From JAHBNG01 sp039028975 (GTDB lineage: Bacteria > Chloroflexota > Anaerolineae > Caldilineales > Caldilineaceae): a DNA stretch of 64,000 nucleotides. The position numbers and the translations under genes are program-made. The first letter of the stretch is position 1. Each line of letters starts with the position of its first letter. Below the pieces are notes generated by a model. It ran no database searches, was not told the origin of the DNA, and saw nothing but the letters and a program-made list of their open reading frames with translations. Below are positions 12,201 to 18,361 of this stretch, piece by piece. The DNA lies in the NCBI GenBank assembly GCA_039028975.1, contig JBCCHB010000039.1:1-64000 (forward strand), in the 5' to 3' direction.

Positions 12201-15200
12201 GATCATGCCGACCAAAGTGGCAAACCGCCAGCAGAATCAAGTCGATCAGACCCAGGATGGCAATCAGAACGCTGATCACCACCGACGACAGAACCAAGGC
12301 AAACATGAGGATGGCCACAAGGATGCCAGCCAGCGCTTGGGAGAGAGCAATGTTAAAGCCGATCGATCCGAAGGCCAGCTTGTAATAGACTACGGCAAAG
12401 ATAAAGAAGCCAATATTGATCAACACATCAAAGACCAAGCCCCAGATGGCCGTTTTGCGGATGACGTCTTTCATGGCTTTCATGTAGCCAGTGTTGATCC
12501 GCTGTAAGCCCTTCATTAAGTTGGCGTCGTCCAATAACTGGGGCGTCGACAAGGCTTTCTGGACAGCCCGATACTGCTGAACGAGCGCCACACTGCGCGC
12601 AATATCGAGCGGCGCAGCGATGAAAAAGTAGGCAAAGGAAAAGGCAATCAGGGTTTGGGCCGCCAGTTGGGCGTCGGCATTATGGGGCAGGGCCAGTTGC
12701 AAAACAAAGCCCAGGCCAAAGATAGCCCCGCCAAGGATCAAAAATCCGGTGCCAACAGAACTCAGCTTGAGACCCGTTACGCTGTTGCTCTTGTAGTAGG
12801 TTCCCGAACGGGCCGTCATCATCCAGGCCAGGGTCCCGCCGATGGCGCTCGACGCACTGCGCTTTGCGCGCCACTGCCGCGGGGCTGCCTCTTGCTCTCC
12901 AATTAACTGACCAAACGCTTGGAAAAATTCCCCGGGGGTCGCGATAGGGGCAAAGCCGGTGAGCGAGATGGTCTGGCCGTCGATGGTGATGGTGGTCAAG
13001 GCTTGGATCGTTGTAAAGAGGTCGCTGGCCATCTGCCCGATGAAGGCAAAGGCTGGTTCGGTGACGCCGGTTAACTGGTAGTCGGCGTCGTTCAAGAGGC
13101 TGCTCTCCAGCACGGTGATGCCACTCGAGGAAATCAGCGTCGGACGTCCGGTTCGGCCAGAGAAGAGGGTCGCGTAGTAGAGGCCAAAGAGGGTCTCGGC
13201 ACTGGTCTTGGCCGCGACATAATCGCTGAGTCCGTTCCCCGCCATGCTATCCAATGCACCATTGGTCAGCAGGGGCGCGATATTGCTCTTCAGCTGGGTG
13301 ACGTAGGCGTCCAGGTCGGCGGCCTCCCATTTGCTGGACGCGCTGTCGTATTGATAGGGCTTCCAACTGAGAGTGGGGAACAGCTGGGTTTCTAGCGCAT
13401 CTACTCCCGAGCCAAAGTTGACGTTGAGAGTTTTGCTGACTGCATCAAAGGCTACATAGCCCAGACCATCGGCGAGCGCGGCCGTACGCTTGCGCTCTTC
13501 GCGCAGGGTTAAGATGGTTACGGCATCTCCGTTGGCGGCTGCGGAAAATGTTCCGCGCAAAAAGGTACCCAGCTGATTTTCCAGAATATCATCGGTCCCC
13601 ACCATCGCGTTGGCGTAACTCTGGCTCCAGGTCGTCAATGCATTGGCGGGAACGTTCCAGCGTTCGGTCTGGCTGGCCGCACTGCCGTCAGCAAAGCGGG
13701 CCACAATCGTATCCAATCCAAAGCGACTGCCGTCACTCAGTACCTTGGGTTCAATAAAGGTGCGCTGCAAGCCATCGGCCAAGCGCCACAGATCTCGCTC
13801 GTAGGGTGCGGTGAGGGCATCGTCGTCGGCAATCATGGCCACCTGTAGCCCAGCATCTTCGGTCACGCTCATGCCCGTTAGGTGGAAAGATTCATAGTAG
13901 CGCTGAATCACCGCGACGTGGGAGGTCCAGTTTTGGGTATTCGTCGGCGCGCAAAATTGGCTGTAGGTGCTGCCGCTGGGGGCTTTGGAGAAGTCGCAGC
14001 TATCCAGTAGTGCCGTCACCTTCCAGACTAATTTAGCCTGATGTTGGCTGCCCCACAGCGCGTTGGCGGGCAGATAGGGAACCCTCGCTTGCCAAGCCAC
14101 AATGCGATCCCCCACTGTGTCCTGCACTGTGCTCAGGGGCATGGTCAGGATCAGCGTCCCATCATCTTTCTGCTCCACCGCAATGCTATATTCGCGGAGA
14201 AAGCCACTATCGAGCCAGGTGGTGATGGGCGTGGTGGCCGCCACTGGTACCGTGCCGGTGATGGGCAAATTGCGCGTGGGCGTGGCTGGATCCCATGGGA
14301 TGGTGATCTCCAGTTCGGGCGTGACCAGGATGTCACCATTTTGGGCTTTGTTGCCAGGGTAGCCAAAGTCGCTCAATGTGTTGGTCAGGACGCGGGTGAC
14401 TTGCCCTTCGGTGTCCAGGCTGGGCCAATCGTAGACGTTATTGGTCAGGTAGAGATGATCGGCATCGGTGGGGCGCAGTTCCAGGGCCACCTCTAGCGGG
14501 CGACCCGCGGTATAAGCGGCAAAGTTGAGGTTGAGCGCATCCTGGGCTTGAGTCGAAGCTGGTCCTATGTAGGCTGGTGAGGTATCGACCTGATCGGGCA
14601 CGCCATCATTATCATTGTCATAATCGTAGACGTCGGGGACGCCATCGCTATCGGTGTCGGGGCAAGCCGTGACTGTGCGGGCCAGCAGATTGTTGTCGAC
14701 ATCCACATTGACCCGTTGATAGCACTCCAAGTTATCGGGCAGACCATCCTTGTTGGAGTCCACATTCAACGGATCCAGATACCAGGTCTTGCCGCCCACA
14801 TCGTAGCCCGCCACCTCGGCCCAATCGCTGATCGTGTCGCCGTCTGTATCGACATCGCCAGGGTGGGTGCCCAGCTTGTAGATCTCTACCTCGTTGTTGA
14901 TCCCATCGCCGTCGGTATCGCTGCCGCTGGGGTAGTTGATACCCTGCAACAGCATTGAGGTGGCGGGCGCAACGGGCGCAATCGAATTAGCCTGAAAAGT
15001 TCTGTCCCATCTCGGCTCCTTGAGATGTGGTACGGAACTTTTCAGGGGGAGTATAGAAGTAACGCTGTTTTCCTGGGGCGCTCGCAATGGGTGGAAGGGT
15101 TCGGCTTTGAATTCTGCGGGTGTATTGCTGGATTCGCTGGCGCTATCGCTGGCTTGCACACCGGCTTCCGTACCTTTGGCATCTGTGCCGGATGTAGGCG

Positions 15201-16257
15201 CGGCGGAGAAATCATATCCTGGCGCAGCCTGTAAAACGGGGCTGAAGACCAGCGAGGCAATCACGGTCAAGACGACGGCAATGTGCAGCATACGCCGACG
15301 GCTGTAGATCAAATAAACGCCCGTCAGCCCAATAGCACCTAAGAGAACGGCCAGGTTAAACATGCCGGTCTGAGCCTGCGCGGCAGTTGGGGTGAACCGA
15401 CCAATCACCGTGGTTGGCACCTCGCCCCAGTTGCTAAAATCGGTGGTGATACGGGCTGTAACCATATCGGCTTCAGCATCCGGCATCTCTATCAACACGA
15501 TCTGGCGGATGGGCAAACCAGCTTCGGAGATCCACAACTCACCGTGCCCCGTCATCCCTGCGTACATAGCATCCGCATCGATCACCATGCCCGGTCGCCA
15601 GCGTCCCTCCGCCTGCAGCCGCGCCTCCAACTGGGGACGGAGCATCGCTGCGAACTTGGCCCGATCCACATCGAAGGTGAGGAGCGTGATGGCCGTCAAA
15701 TCGGGGGGCAGCAGTTCAGTTGGAAAGAGAGTCTCGTCCGTGGCATAGCGCACATTAGCGGCACTCACCAAAAGTTCTGCTGGGTTGCCGTTGGGGGCAA
15801 AAATCGGCAATTGCTCATCCAACTGGGTCCAAGATCGATCCGCCTGCTGTTCGTAGACCACGCCGTCCACGCTCTTCAACGTCGTTGTGCCTCGCCCCAG
15901 CGCGGTGATTGTCAACTGGGTGGACTTGCTTGGCAGATCGACCGTGCCGTTCATGGCCAGGCGCGTTACCTTGTCGCTGCGCCCGATGTTTTCGAGGCGT
16001 TCGGCAAAGCGTTCAGTCTGGATGAGGTCGGTGGCGAAGTCGTAGTGGCCGGCGCGTTGGGCTTGGTTGATGGCGGCGCGCAGGTCTGCGGTGGGGTTGT
16101 TGGTGGGCCAGGAGAGAACTGGCTCATGAGTTGTGTGGGACTGGGCGGCTTTTGATTGACTAACTTGCGCAGGTTGGTGGATGCTAAGGAACAGGCCGAG
16201 AAGGACAAAAATGACGCAACCGATAATGGACTTCCGCGGGGGAATTGAATATAACAC
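202..16257 (-). CDS. Giant multidomain surface protein
   Basis: A single uninterrupted reading frame of about 5350 residues, probably a secreted or envelope-attached adhesin or carbohydrate-binding protein. The frame opens at TTG 16269, but GTG at 16257 is preferred because GGAG lies 6 nt before it. Approximate order: N-terminal hydrophobic anchor (10-30); LolA/LppX-like domain (60-290); two hydrophobic helices (300-350); DxDxDG Ca-binding repeats (440-560); multi-helix hydrophobic block (1160-1350); second DxDxDG block (1595-1720); four LamG-like domains (1900-2500 and 2755-2955); cadherin-like domain (3340-3430); CSLREA-like parallel beta-helix ending in a choice-of-anchor-Q-like segment (3430-3860); PKD (4100-4175); DUF11 split by a fifth LamG (4180-4500); choice-of-anchor D (4510-4630); DUF11 (4640-4760); three putative-Ig repeats (4770-5040); Pro/Thr linker (5040-5100); C-terminal beta domain ending FLPIVVK. 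No LPXTG is seen. The domain calls are recognition by eye; the substrate is unknown. Confidence 0.85.
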   Translation of the reverse strand: MLYSIPPRKSIIGCVIFVLLGLFLSIHQPAQVSQSKAAQSHTTHEPVLSWPTNNPTADLRAAINQAQRAGHYDFATDLIQTERFAERLENIGRSDKVTRLAMNGTVDLPSKSTQLTITALGRGTTTLKSVDGVVYEQQADRSWTQLDEQLPIFAPNGNPAELLVSAANVRYATDETLFPTELLPPDLTAITLLTFDVDRAKFAAMLRPQLEARLQAEGRWRPGMVIDADAMYAGMTGHGELWISEAGLPIRQIVLIEMPDAEADMVTARITTDFSNWGEVPTTVIGRFTPTAAQAQTGMFNLAVLLGAIGLTGVYLIYSRRRMLHIAVVLTVIASLVFSPVLQAAPGYDFSAAPTSGTDAKGTEAGVQASDSASESSNTPAEFKAEPFHPLRAPQENSVTSILPLKSSVPHLKEPRWDRTFQANSIAPVAPATSMLLQGINYPSGSDTDGDGINNEVEIYKLGTHPGDVDTDGDTISDWAEVAGYDVGGKTWYLDPLNVDSNKDGLPDNLECYQRVNVDVDNNLLARTVTACPDTDSDGVPDVYDYDNDNDGVPDQVDTSPAYIGPASTQAQDALNLNFAAYTAGRPLEVALELRPTDADHLYLTNNVYDWPSLDTEGQVTRVLTNTLSDFGYPGNKAQNGDILVTPELEITIPWDPATPTRNLPITGTVPVAATTPITTWLDSGFLREYSIAVEQKDDGTLILTMPLSTVQDTVGDRIVAWQARVPYLPANALWGSQHQAKLVWKVTALLDSCDFSKAPSGSTYSQFCAPTNTQNWTSHVAVIQRYYESFHLTGMSVTEDAGLQVAMIADDDALTAPYERDLWRLADGLQRTFIEPKVLSDGSRFGLDTIVARFADGSAASQTERWNVPANALTTWSQSYANAMVGTDDILENQLGTFLRGTFSAAANGDAVTILTLREERKRTAALADGLGYVAFDAVSKTLNVNFGSGVDALETQLFPTLSWKPYQYDSASSKWEAADLDAYVTQLKSNIAPLLTNGALDSMAGNGLSDYVAAKTSAETLFGLYYATLFSGRTGRPTLISSSGITVLESSLLNDADYQLTGVTEPAFAFIGQMASDLFTTIQALTTITIDGQTISLTGFAPIATPGEFFQAFGQLIGEQEAAPRQWRAKRSASSAIGGTLAWMMTARSGTYYKSNSVTGLKLSSVGTGFLILGGAIFGLGFVLQLALPHNADAQLAAQTLIAFSFAYFFIAAPLDIARSVALVQQYRAVQKALSTPQLLDDANLMKGLQRINTGYMKAMKDVIRKTAIWGLVFDVLINIGFFIFAVVYYKLAFGSIGFNIALSQALAGILVAILMFALVLSSVVISVLIAILGLIDLILLAVCHFGRHDPNSFVCQGIIGSLTQAISEAIYKFTVPIDLANAERMAIAINAATLADEAKGYTVGNQVNVSLNVTNNLYPEAPPWRYQLPRHGLFHTGRVPASFLQRTTFAYHLTATANGAPANNLDLGHISWAQHGGGSNYRLAHTFLAAGQAPLQQAGLNQSFSFYLTESAALPVMSCWLVPLREASYYQCEEKRQRYANPNYLGNLFKFDVLPATFGEFVTLTSSGSSNNGSNSGGVRMAWDNRFPTLKDGDGDGLLSAAAGGIDPNDSTIDTDNDGLTDFWELENNFNPQVADADNDGLIDYWEIFYGTNPIAPDSDNDGLLDGEEVFHPAGYAGAPGNDANAWSGGWQIVYAYESGTPQLTAVTADPNLPDTDADLNSDHYESIYKFNPRAPYSVEPLKIESADVKASAQNDYMVKAGSSFNYSVRVQSNLDTILQSRGLMEAELPEDAVQQTQSFILGGQEVMTFTGSLYADPALFPQTQTANVTLRAGAVTEDVGTTAPTTSDIRQMVTMGGISVPNNAGYNRVPDRSGLATHAQCWTHVAAGFLNCPDFSNGYALFDTNDALSGIFPFNDQLDAPLTVSFWVLPNQAFAAERNLLWMDNPYFSATYPVIDAKVAANGTHIYADFHSGANCAGTSSTRVNGGGNLVWNQWNHLVFRYDGSKAAIFVNGQAGTEVSTPPLCGSIYEWVLGGRGSADNSFMGGMRDLAIYSRSLSDVEIQRESATGFRLYEFHFDEPPASQVFYDSRNNRKIECLYEPCPESGLPSLNNQALLFENNIRNDSLDFMWIASDFGFGSDVSFTIMGWVNATTWSGVRDLIAARPRLGFGTYNTYKPAGFGVKENKLYMAGYDPTTGTVQEYVTSGPTLTANQWVHLAWQRDAAANVVRLFVNGVQAGEFPAANFVVPTDTILNLGGNYTTDQVDNYQGWLDHLIITSQAMSAAEIQAVMAETPALNLHLDEEQPALPAASPNFVNSGTGALTVSCGSGQSSCPTAGERGQMREAPVFTATQTLTLGGTELTSLAANDYAVMMWVRPEFDLTTSQTLFQHGGMELKRAADNRLTFCDGSTATTVSGATLAAQRWTHIAAVSANNIRTLYINGQPDVAATTTTVAGNCTSNTAQIGGNFEGKLDEIAVFNRPLAPAQISAQYEYQARWFDARIRPVVLVDNDPPVGEFHVSSQTLSAVDGQKVLLTAADAGMGVAQILPPTISRPWGAHRLLATDPLTETNAVLSIPDGYLFGGGTYYLSAWVIDHAGFGTQVTSSFEVDALPPEATLSAYPNVLPVTGTMTRSVTLGGTVSDSGAGFHPVSGVDTSSVYVRLLENGRAVSSWLPAAVTGNQWQVTVPFDSPPYGTYHVELTAQDAVGNGFSGILGTVQLNGLRPQGGVLMARDIISSTKTTVHGFAHALPYPPNPGLHLPFVGAAPLVDGSGSMHSITCTACPATGVPGHYGEGATFAGNGDEIRIGEALTTSISGPITSTVSTLMLWFKPSWTSSVNGYDPILATVNGNTLALDRNLQTLIVNNGTSSQSASAPLNNNVWHHLAIVSDGAAWTAYVDGTATDTVTQTLTLGLPLTLGAASNGGAAANGIMGTVDDLLWYSVALEPEEIYDIANVLDTGMAQAQFNLYSLASEVDSWRNLTLDQPNSPFSTWSYTIGDAVEAPHRMDLALTNTLGFTNTIGPVWTGLIDTVAPRVAAAVSFDTANAQVQVSCRADDQYLVDSSWDCALPNAPTPTYETASWYVDTFSNTQHLVGLNSGTGTLPIQNVQVAACDSVGQCSTDLIEQPGDGGLATIPEIDQYRLVYELPIPTDGDYAPTQPIYAIDHAAQIGPFDRVAYYLELDDGTNRQWVYVSMDDFTSDATQIGVPVTTLFEQNVTNVNVLSNVAGVTTGGPFAQGNIEFWSHCYTAAANSGIGGSSSTLDFDDTPDRTDCYGSMQIHRAAAAETLLAWNGWAIAGTDDIGIGTGGAAPDWTFAGNADGWLTRTLTVLVRPTAAAVDDTYAVVPGQPLVVNAPGVLGNDQGLISATLTVSPTHGTVTFQPDGSFVYTLTDINLTDNAQSDSFTYQASDGYFLQTTATVNLNRSGDTCLVETNGDNVTDAASADASALRNAIQAASPGATIKVAGICAGAVNGSVLTIDKEVIVDGGHLPTDWLAPSQPITNQATIDGLNAGIPISITASGILTASGLIITKGLNNDRDLEGAGIRNLGRLTLSHSTVSHNVHAANGSGGGIYSSGWLSMTNVTVADNQSQTGGGISNYGGTLTLDSSVIIRNTRGGIFSDSPFGGPASVVRITNSVIRDSTNGSGLTSYDFLTVDQSAIINNESTNGPGGVNNRGIITMTNSTISGNRNTGAFADSSSGFHMATNSSRTHLGFTIRNTTIVSNTGPNNAAIPGFQYEFEAPPSTYHAVLEGSVIAHNGSRNCKARFDYSDTTFAPNGTNNLASDSSCNFTVADPQLDPLTSATSISATELAHMPRSTSPLIDGIPPNTAGCGTAILTDQRGFPRDDWGCDIGAVEWQLGDNFTRTVPINGPETVVVGGPIQAIVNVVNDGGCLTGLTVERHATTHPNATTRIQPNNYWTLTPHGTCANDGSDGFSIDLTLPLENGTPNDRICRYTGSGQTWDCAPGIINSGTINGNTITRQNVTQFSDWAIELNPADSVTINTPPAGGILTLGVDTPVTISGDAFDADGIATFVLSVNGTPLATVNGGVNELPWSQLWSPTASGHYNLLATLTDQLNNVVTDTISITVNDTPIVGLAAFNDGPHNLGESSALSASVTAGTGISYTWSLGDGNRGQGAAINHAYAAPGSYTAIVTATNSVTTQVASTVVTINNLVDLQLDKRVTPTAAAPGDAVTFTLTISNIGPGIASSVRLTDVLPSGISVTNVSHSADGLLAHWPLDAGGGAIATDVSGHQYDGTLVNGVTWVTDVPSLQPPSQSAVQFNGVNQYIGVPDDPQLRISNNFTLAFWFKAGSTNQSQTYLLNRNNTAAVIYEYVDNAVEFFAIGYSGDNPRDGSQMTIADTNWHHIVYRYDGVNWAGYLDGVEIFNTPRTFALDSATAADWMMGTATSNVGFVNGSLDDVRVYSRGLSSAEIVALVSGVGCTSGQPITCDVGAIPAGEGQTVTITGILSDTLQQDTVLANAATVSTADSEVTMANNSGSANVTVLGPDMSVRYQGTTIFIGDTTPTIGDGTDFGVHGVGSGPITHTFTIVNSGQADLVLNQTPKVSLSGASASSFDVTQQPSSPVTANGSTTFEIGFMPTAPGTVHATVTISDTNDRYASVYHFLIAGTGAAPDLALSKTVTPTTAEPGDTITYTLAFANNGTLAASGVVITDIIPISLTNLSVSSNKLITTTGGANYVWQVEELDLGEVGQIQVTGQLTVPLAASLITNTATIAAATDESVLNNNQSSATLTVVNAPPILAPIAPQTITETQTVTFTSVGSDPNGDGITFGAIDLPNGATLDNNGNFSWTTSEVDGPGVYTVSVVVSDTGAPILTASQPVVITVYESNTAPLLAPIAAQTITETVTLTVTTTVTDIDLPEQMLTYSLVDGPVGATVDAIGRIIWTPSEVEGGSSYTFTVVVSDTGNLTDSQQVVINVLEVNSPPILPAIPAQSVIETQTLTFLATATDSDVPTQTLTYGLQGAPAGAAIDGNGQFTWTPAEGSMVGIHTFSVVVSDTGMPVLSANRPVTVRVEAVPTATPTATPTETPTSTAIPTPTATSTSQPTPTPTITSTVIPTPTATSTVAPTTEPPIALDIKLNTLSPVRLGESISFTVQVTNTSGVSITTLPLTSIYSSAYMRFDGASVPPDDPADDGVLNWSNLLAGATHSAVTIQAAESTLADSQLDPDAMLSLTIAFIVVRDTTLLPQSQATVLVRSLDDISRSASISIFSSTAVTLVQKSVTLANQTVTVRWSTDDERGIQGFHIWRENADGQRLRVTDAPIVAQQSGRTSGADYDWQEAPTANGDAVRYFVEVVMVSGGTVLVDVGVVDLGEGQNVIFLPIVVK
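966..1140 (-). repeat. Pro/Thr-rich low-complexity coding repeat
   Basis: Inside the giant gene, a run of PT, TPT and PTAT units encodes an extended linker at about residues 5040-5100, between the Ig-like repeats and the C-terminal domain. The DNA is a degenerate short tandem repeat and likely varies in length between strains. Confidence 0.8.
1150..1970 (-). repeat. Three tandem Ig-like domain repeats
   Basis: Three consecutive units of about 90 residues, each with an IxxQTITET-type start and a GxxxWTPxE core, resemble the putative-Ig/dystroglycan cadherin-like fold. The encoding DNA is still visibly similar (for example around 1350, 1650 and 1920), which suggests internal duplication. Confidence 0.7.
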
Positions 16258-16269
16258 GTACGTCTCCAA

Positions 16270-16695
16270 AGTAATACAGATAAGTTGTAGATGCTTTGTT
16301 AAATGCTTTACTAATTATAGCAACGTTTGCCGCGGTCAAGATGGGCGCAAACACCGAAATGTCATGCGGCAAATGAATGATAGACTTATCATATGTTTTG
16401 GGGTGGCTCTCCGACTTACCGTTTCTGATTATGAAAAACGAACTTGACGTCGGTACACCATTTGAATTGATGAAACTTCGCTGGAGGGGATTACCAGGAA
16501 CGTACCCGGTAATCATCTGTAAACGTAGGGGTGAGTCTCTATTTTCGCGGTTTCTGTGAGACGCGTGGATATTCTTTCACAGAGAAGACAAAAGCTTGGG
16601 ATGGCAGAAGCTACTACCGAATGCGTAACGAGTTTAGCAAAGGTCAGTTGCGAACATCGAAGTCCGGCTCTTATACCGAACCGGACTCCTTGTCA
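16270..16695. other. Intergenic region, no gene recognised
   Basis: It contains a TATAAT-like -10 on the minus strand at 16314-16319, a plausible promoter element for the giant gene, without a well-spaced -35. At 16531-16556 a short + strand stretch resembles the start of the downstream AraC gene (shared GAGTCTCTATTTTCG), possibly a small duplicated fragment. The short ORFs here have no protein-like features. Confidence 0.4.
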
Positions 16696-17076
16696 TTAGA
16701 CCGTTGCTTCTGCCCGTGGTGAGACAGCTTCGGGCTTATGCAAGCTAACCACCACTAACACGGCTCCGGCGTTCGCCCAGTAATACCACGCGTCAATGCC
16801 ACGAAAGCCAAGCACAAACGGCGCTATCAGGAACGCAATCCCTACAGCGAAGTCTACCGTTAAATGAAATGAGTACGGCAATACGCGGATCAAACCAAGC
16901 AAATGATCTGTAAATATCGTGAGAACAAATGCTGCTACGCCTGTACCAACTGAAAGCCACAAGGCGAGTGGATGCGAATTCCCGAGCCCTAGTAAGAAGG
17001 GCAGCAACATCAAACTGAGCGCAACGGGATAGTCGAGGTAGGCATGGATTGTTTTAGTCACAAATCGGATGTTCAT
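16696..17076 (-). CDS. Small SPW-repeat-like membrane protein
   Basis: 126 residues with four predicted membrane helices arranged as two similar helix pairs. The second half carries DAWYYWANA, close to the motif that names the SPW repeat family; the first half has YPVALSLMLLPFLLG. The cellular role is unknown. AGGAG 9 nt before ATG 17076 supports the start. It is divergent from the AraC gene, so the two may share the 17077-17207 control region, but no functional link can be shown. Confidence 0.6.
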   Translation of the reverse strand: MNIRFVTKTIHAYLDYPVALSLMLLPFLLGLGNSHPLALWLSVGTGVAAFVLTIFTDHLLGLIRVLPYSFHLTVDFAVGIAFLIAPFVLGFRGIDAWYYWANAGAVLVVVSLHKPEAVSPRAEATV

Positions 17077-17207
17077 CGTATAGTCTCCTACTATTGATCA
17101 AGTTTGTTTTCGATAACTACTCATGTTATGATAGCGCCATTGTCAGCGACATTCAATGCTATATTGACTCTATTTCATACTAAATCGTATCAAGAGATCG
17201 GGGTTAG

Positions 17208-18137
17208 ATGGACGTACTAACTGATATCCTTGGCTCCCTTCGCTTTAAAGGGAGTCTCTATTTTCGTACAGAGCTAACGTCGCCTTGGAGTATTCTAGTG
17301 CCTGCGAAGCCAGGGGTTGCACGTTTTCACATTGTCATTCGCGGTCAGGGGTGGTTGCGGGTAGAGGAGCAGACGGATTCGCTTCCCATCGCCAATGGTG
17401 ATCTCGCCGTGGTGCCCCACGGGGCAGCCCACACCATCCTCGATGAACCGGCCACACCGGCGCGACCCTTAGATGAGGTTCTGTCTGAGGTTAATTATAC
17501 AGGGATTGGCCCTTTGATTTATGGCGGTGGTGGGCCAGGGAGCTGTTTGGTCTGCGGAGAATTTGGCTTTGCCGATAATGCGTTGCATCCGCTACTGGCC
17601 AATCTACCTCCATTGTTACACATTCCGGGGAATGAAAGCTATAATACGACCTGGCTGGATAATGCGTTGGGCTTTATTGCACACGAGGCCGCATCAGAGA
17701 AGGCTGGTTCCCTTGCCATTGTCAATCGTCTGTCAGAGATTATATTTATCCAAGTCATCCGTGCCTTTGCCGATGCGTCTCATGCCCAGATTCCATTTCT
17801 TGCCGCCTTAAGTGATCCGCAGATTAGCCAAGCCTTGAGTGAGATCCACGCCAATCCTGCATCCCATCTGACTGTAGAGGGTTTGGGGCGGTCTGTTGGC
17901 ATGTCGCGTTCGGCTTTCTCCAATCGTTTTTCGGAGCTTGTTAGTATGACGCCTCATCAATACATCACATTTGTACGGCTTCAACATGCTGCCCATCTAT
18001 TGAGTACCACAGACGATTCTTTAATGACGATTACTGACGCGGTAGGGTATCAATCCGAGGCTGCGTTTAGTACGGCCTTTAAGCGCCATTTTGGTATTAG
18101 GCCTGGGGAATATCGACAAAAACAGGGCGCTCCTTAA
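17208..18137 (+). CDS. AraC family transcriptional regulator
   Basis: 309 residues. Residues 1-180 look like the cupin_6 ligand-binding domain seen in AraC proteins (SLYFRTELTSPW, FHIVIRGQGWLRVE, GDLAVVPHGAAHTI). Residues 205-305 form the double helix-turn-helix DNA-binding domain (LTVEGLGRSVGMSRSAFSNRF and TDAVGYQSEAAFSTAFKRHFG). The effector is unknown. The neighbours are a membrane protein (divergent) and the Rpn-PhyH fusion (co-oriented); either may be a target. A possible promoter is TTGACT at about 17163, although its -10 is weak. Confidence 0.9.
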   Translation: MDVLTDILGSLRFKGSLYFRTELTSPWSILVPAKPGVARFHIVIRGQGWLRVEEQTDSLPIANGDLAVVPHGAAHTILDEPATPARPLDEVLSEVNYTGIGPLIYGGGGPGSCLVCGEFGFADNALHPLLANLPPLLHIPGNESYNTTWLDNALGFIAHEAASEKAGSLAIVNRLSEIIFIQVIRAFADASHAQIPFLAALSDPQISQALSEIHANPASHLTVEGLGRSVGMSRSAFSNRFSELVSMTPHQYITFVRLQHAAHLLSTTDDSLMTITDAVGYQSEAAFSTAFKRHFGIRPGEYRQKQGAP

Positions 18138-18219
18138 AGGGTACTAAACGGCTATGCCTACTGTCAATTCAACCAATACATCTAGCGAGGTGCTACCTCA
18201 GACCGAAAAGAGGTATGCT

Positions 18220-18296
18220 CACACGGACCGAAAAGAACACGGACAACTCAAGTAAAAAGTCAGAGTTCCCTTCTGTCCGTGTGGGTTTAAAAAACT
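18220..18296 (+). terminator. Possible terminator after the AraC gene
   Basis: CACACGGAC (18220-18228) pairs perfectly with GTCCGTGTG (18275-18283) across a 46-nt loop that holds further short repeats (GACCGAAAAGA occurs twice nearby). The tract that follows is GGTTTAAAAAA, so intrinsic termination would be weak. It lies 80 nt after the AraC stop. Confidence 0.35.
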
Positions 18297-18361
18297 TGAC
18301 TCAAATAGAACGACTTTTCAACCCCAAGCCTTCTAGACATCACTAAACCAAAGCAGACTAT

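Noticed and set aside
16377..16722. Small ORFs upstream of the SPW gene, one resembling the AraC N-terminus
   Set aside because: Only about ten residues match (SLYFR region) and no ribosome site is present; noted only as possible duplicated DNA.
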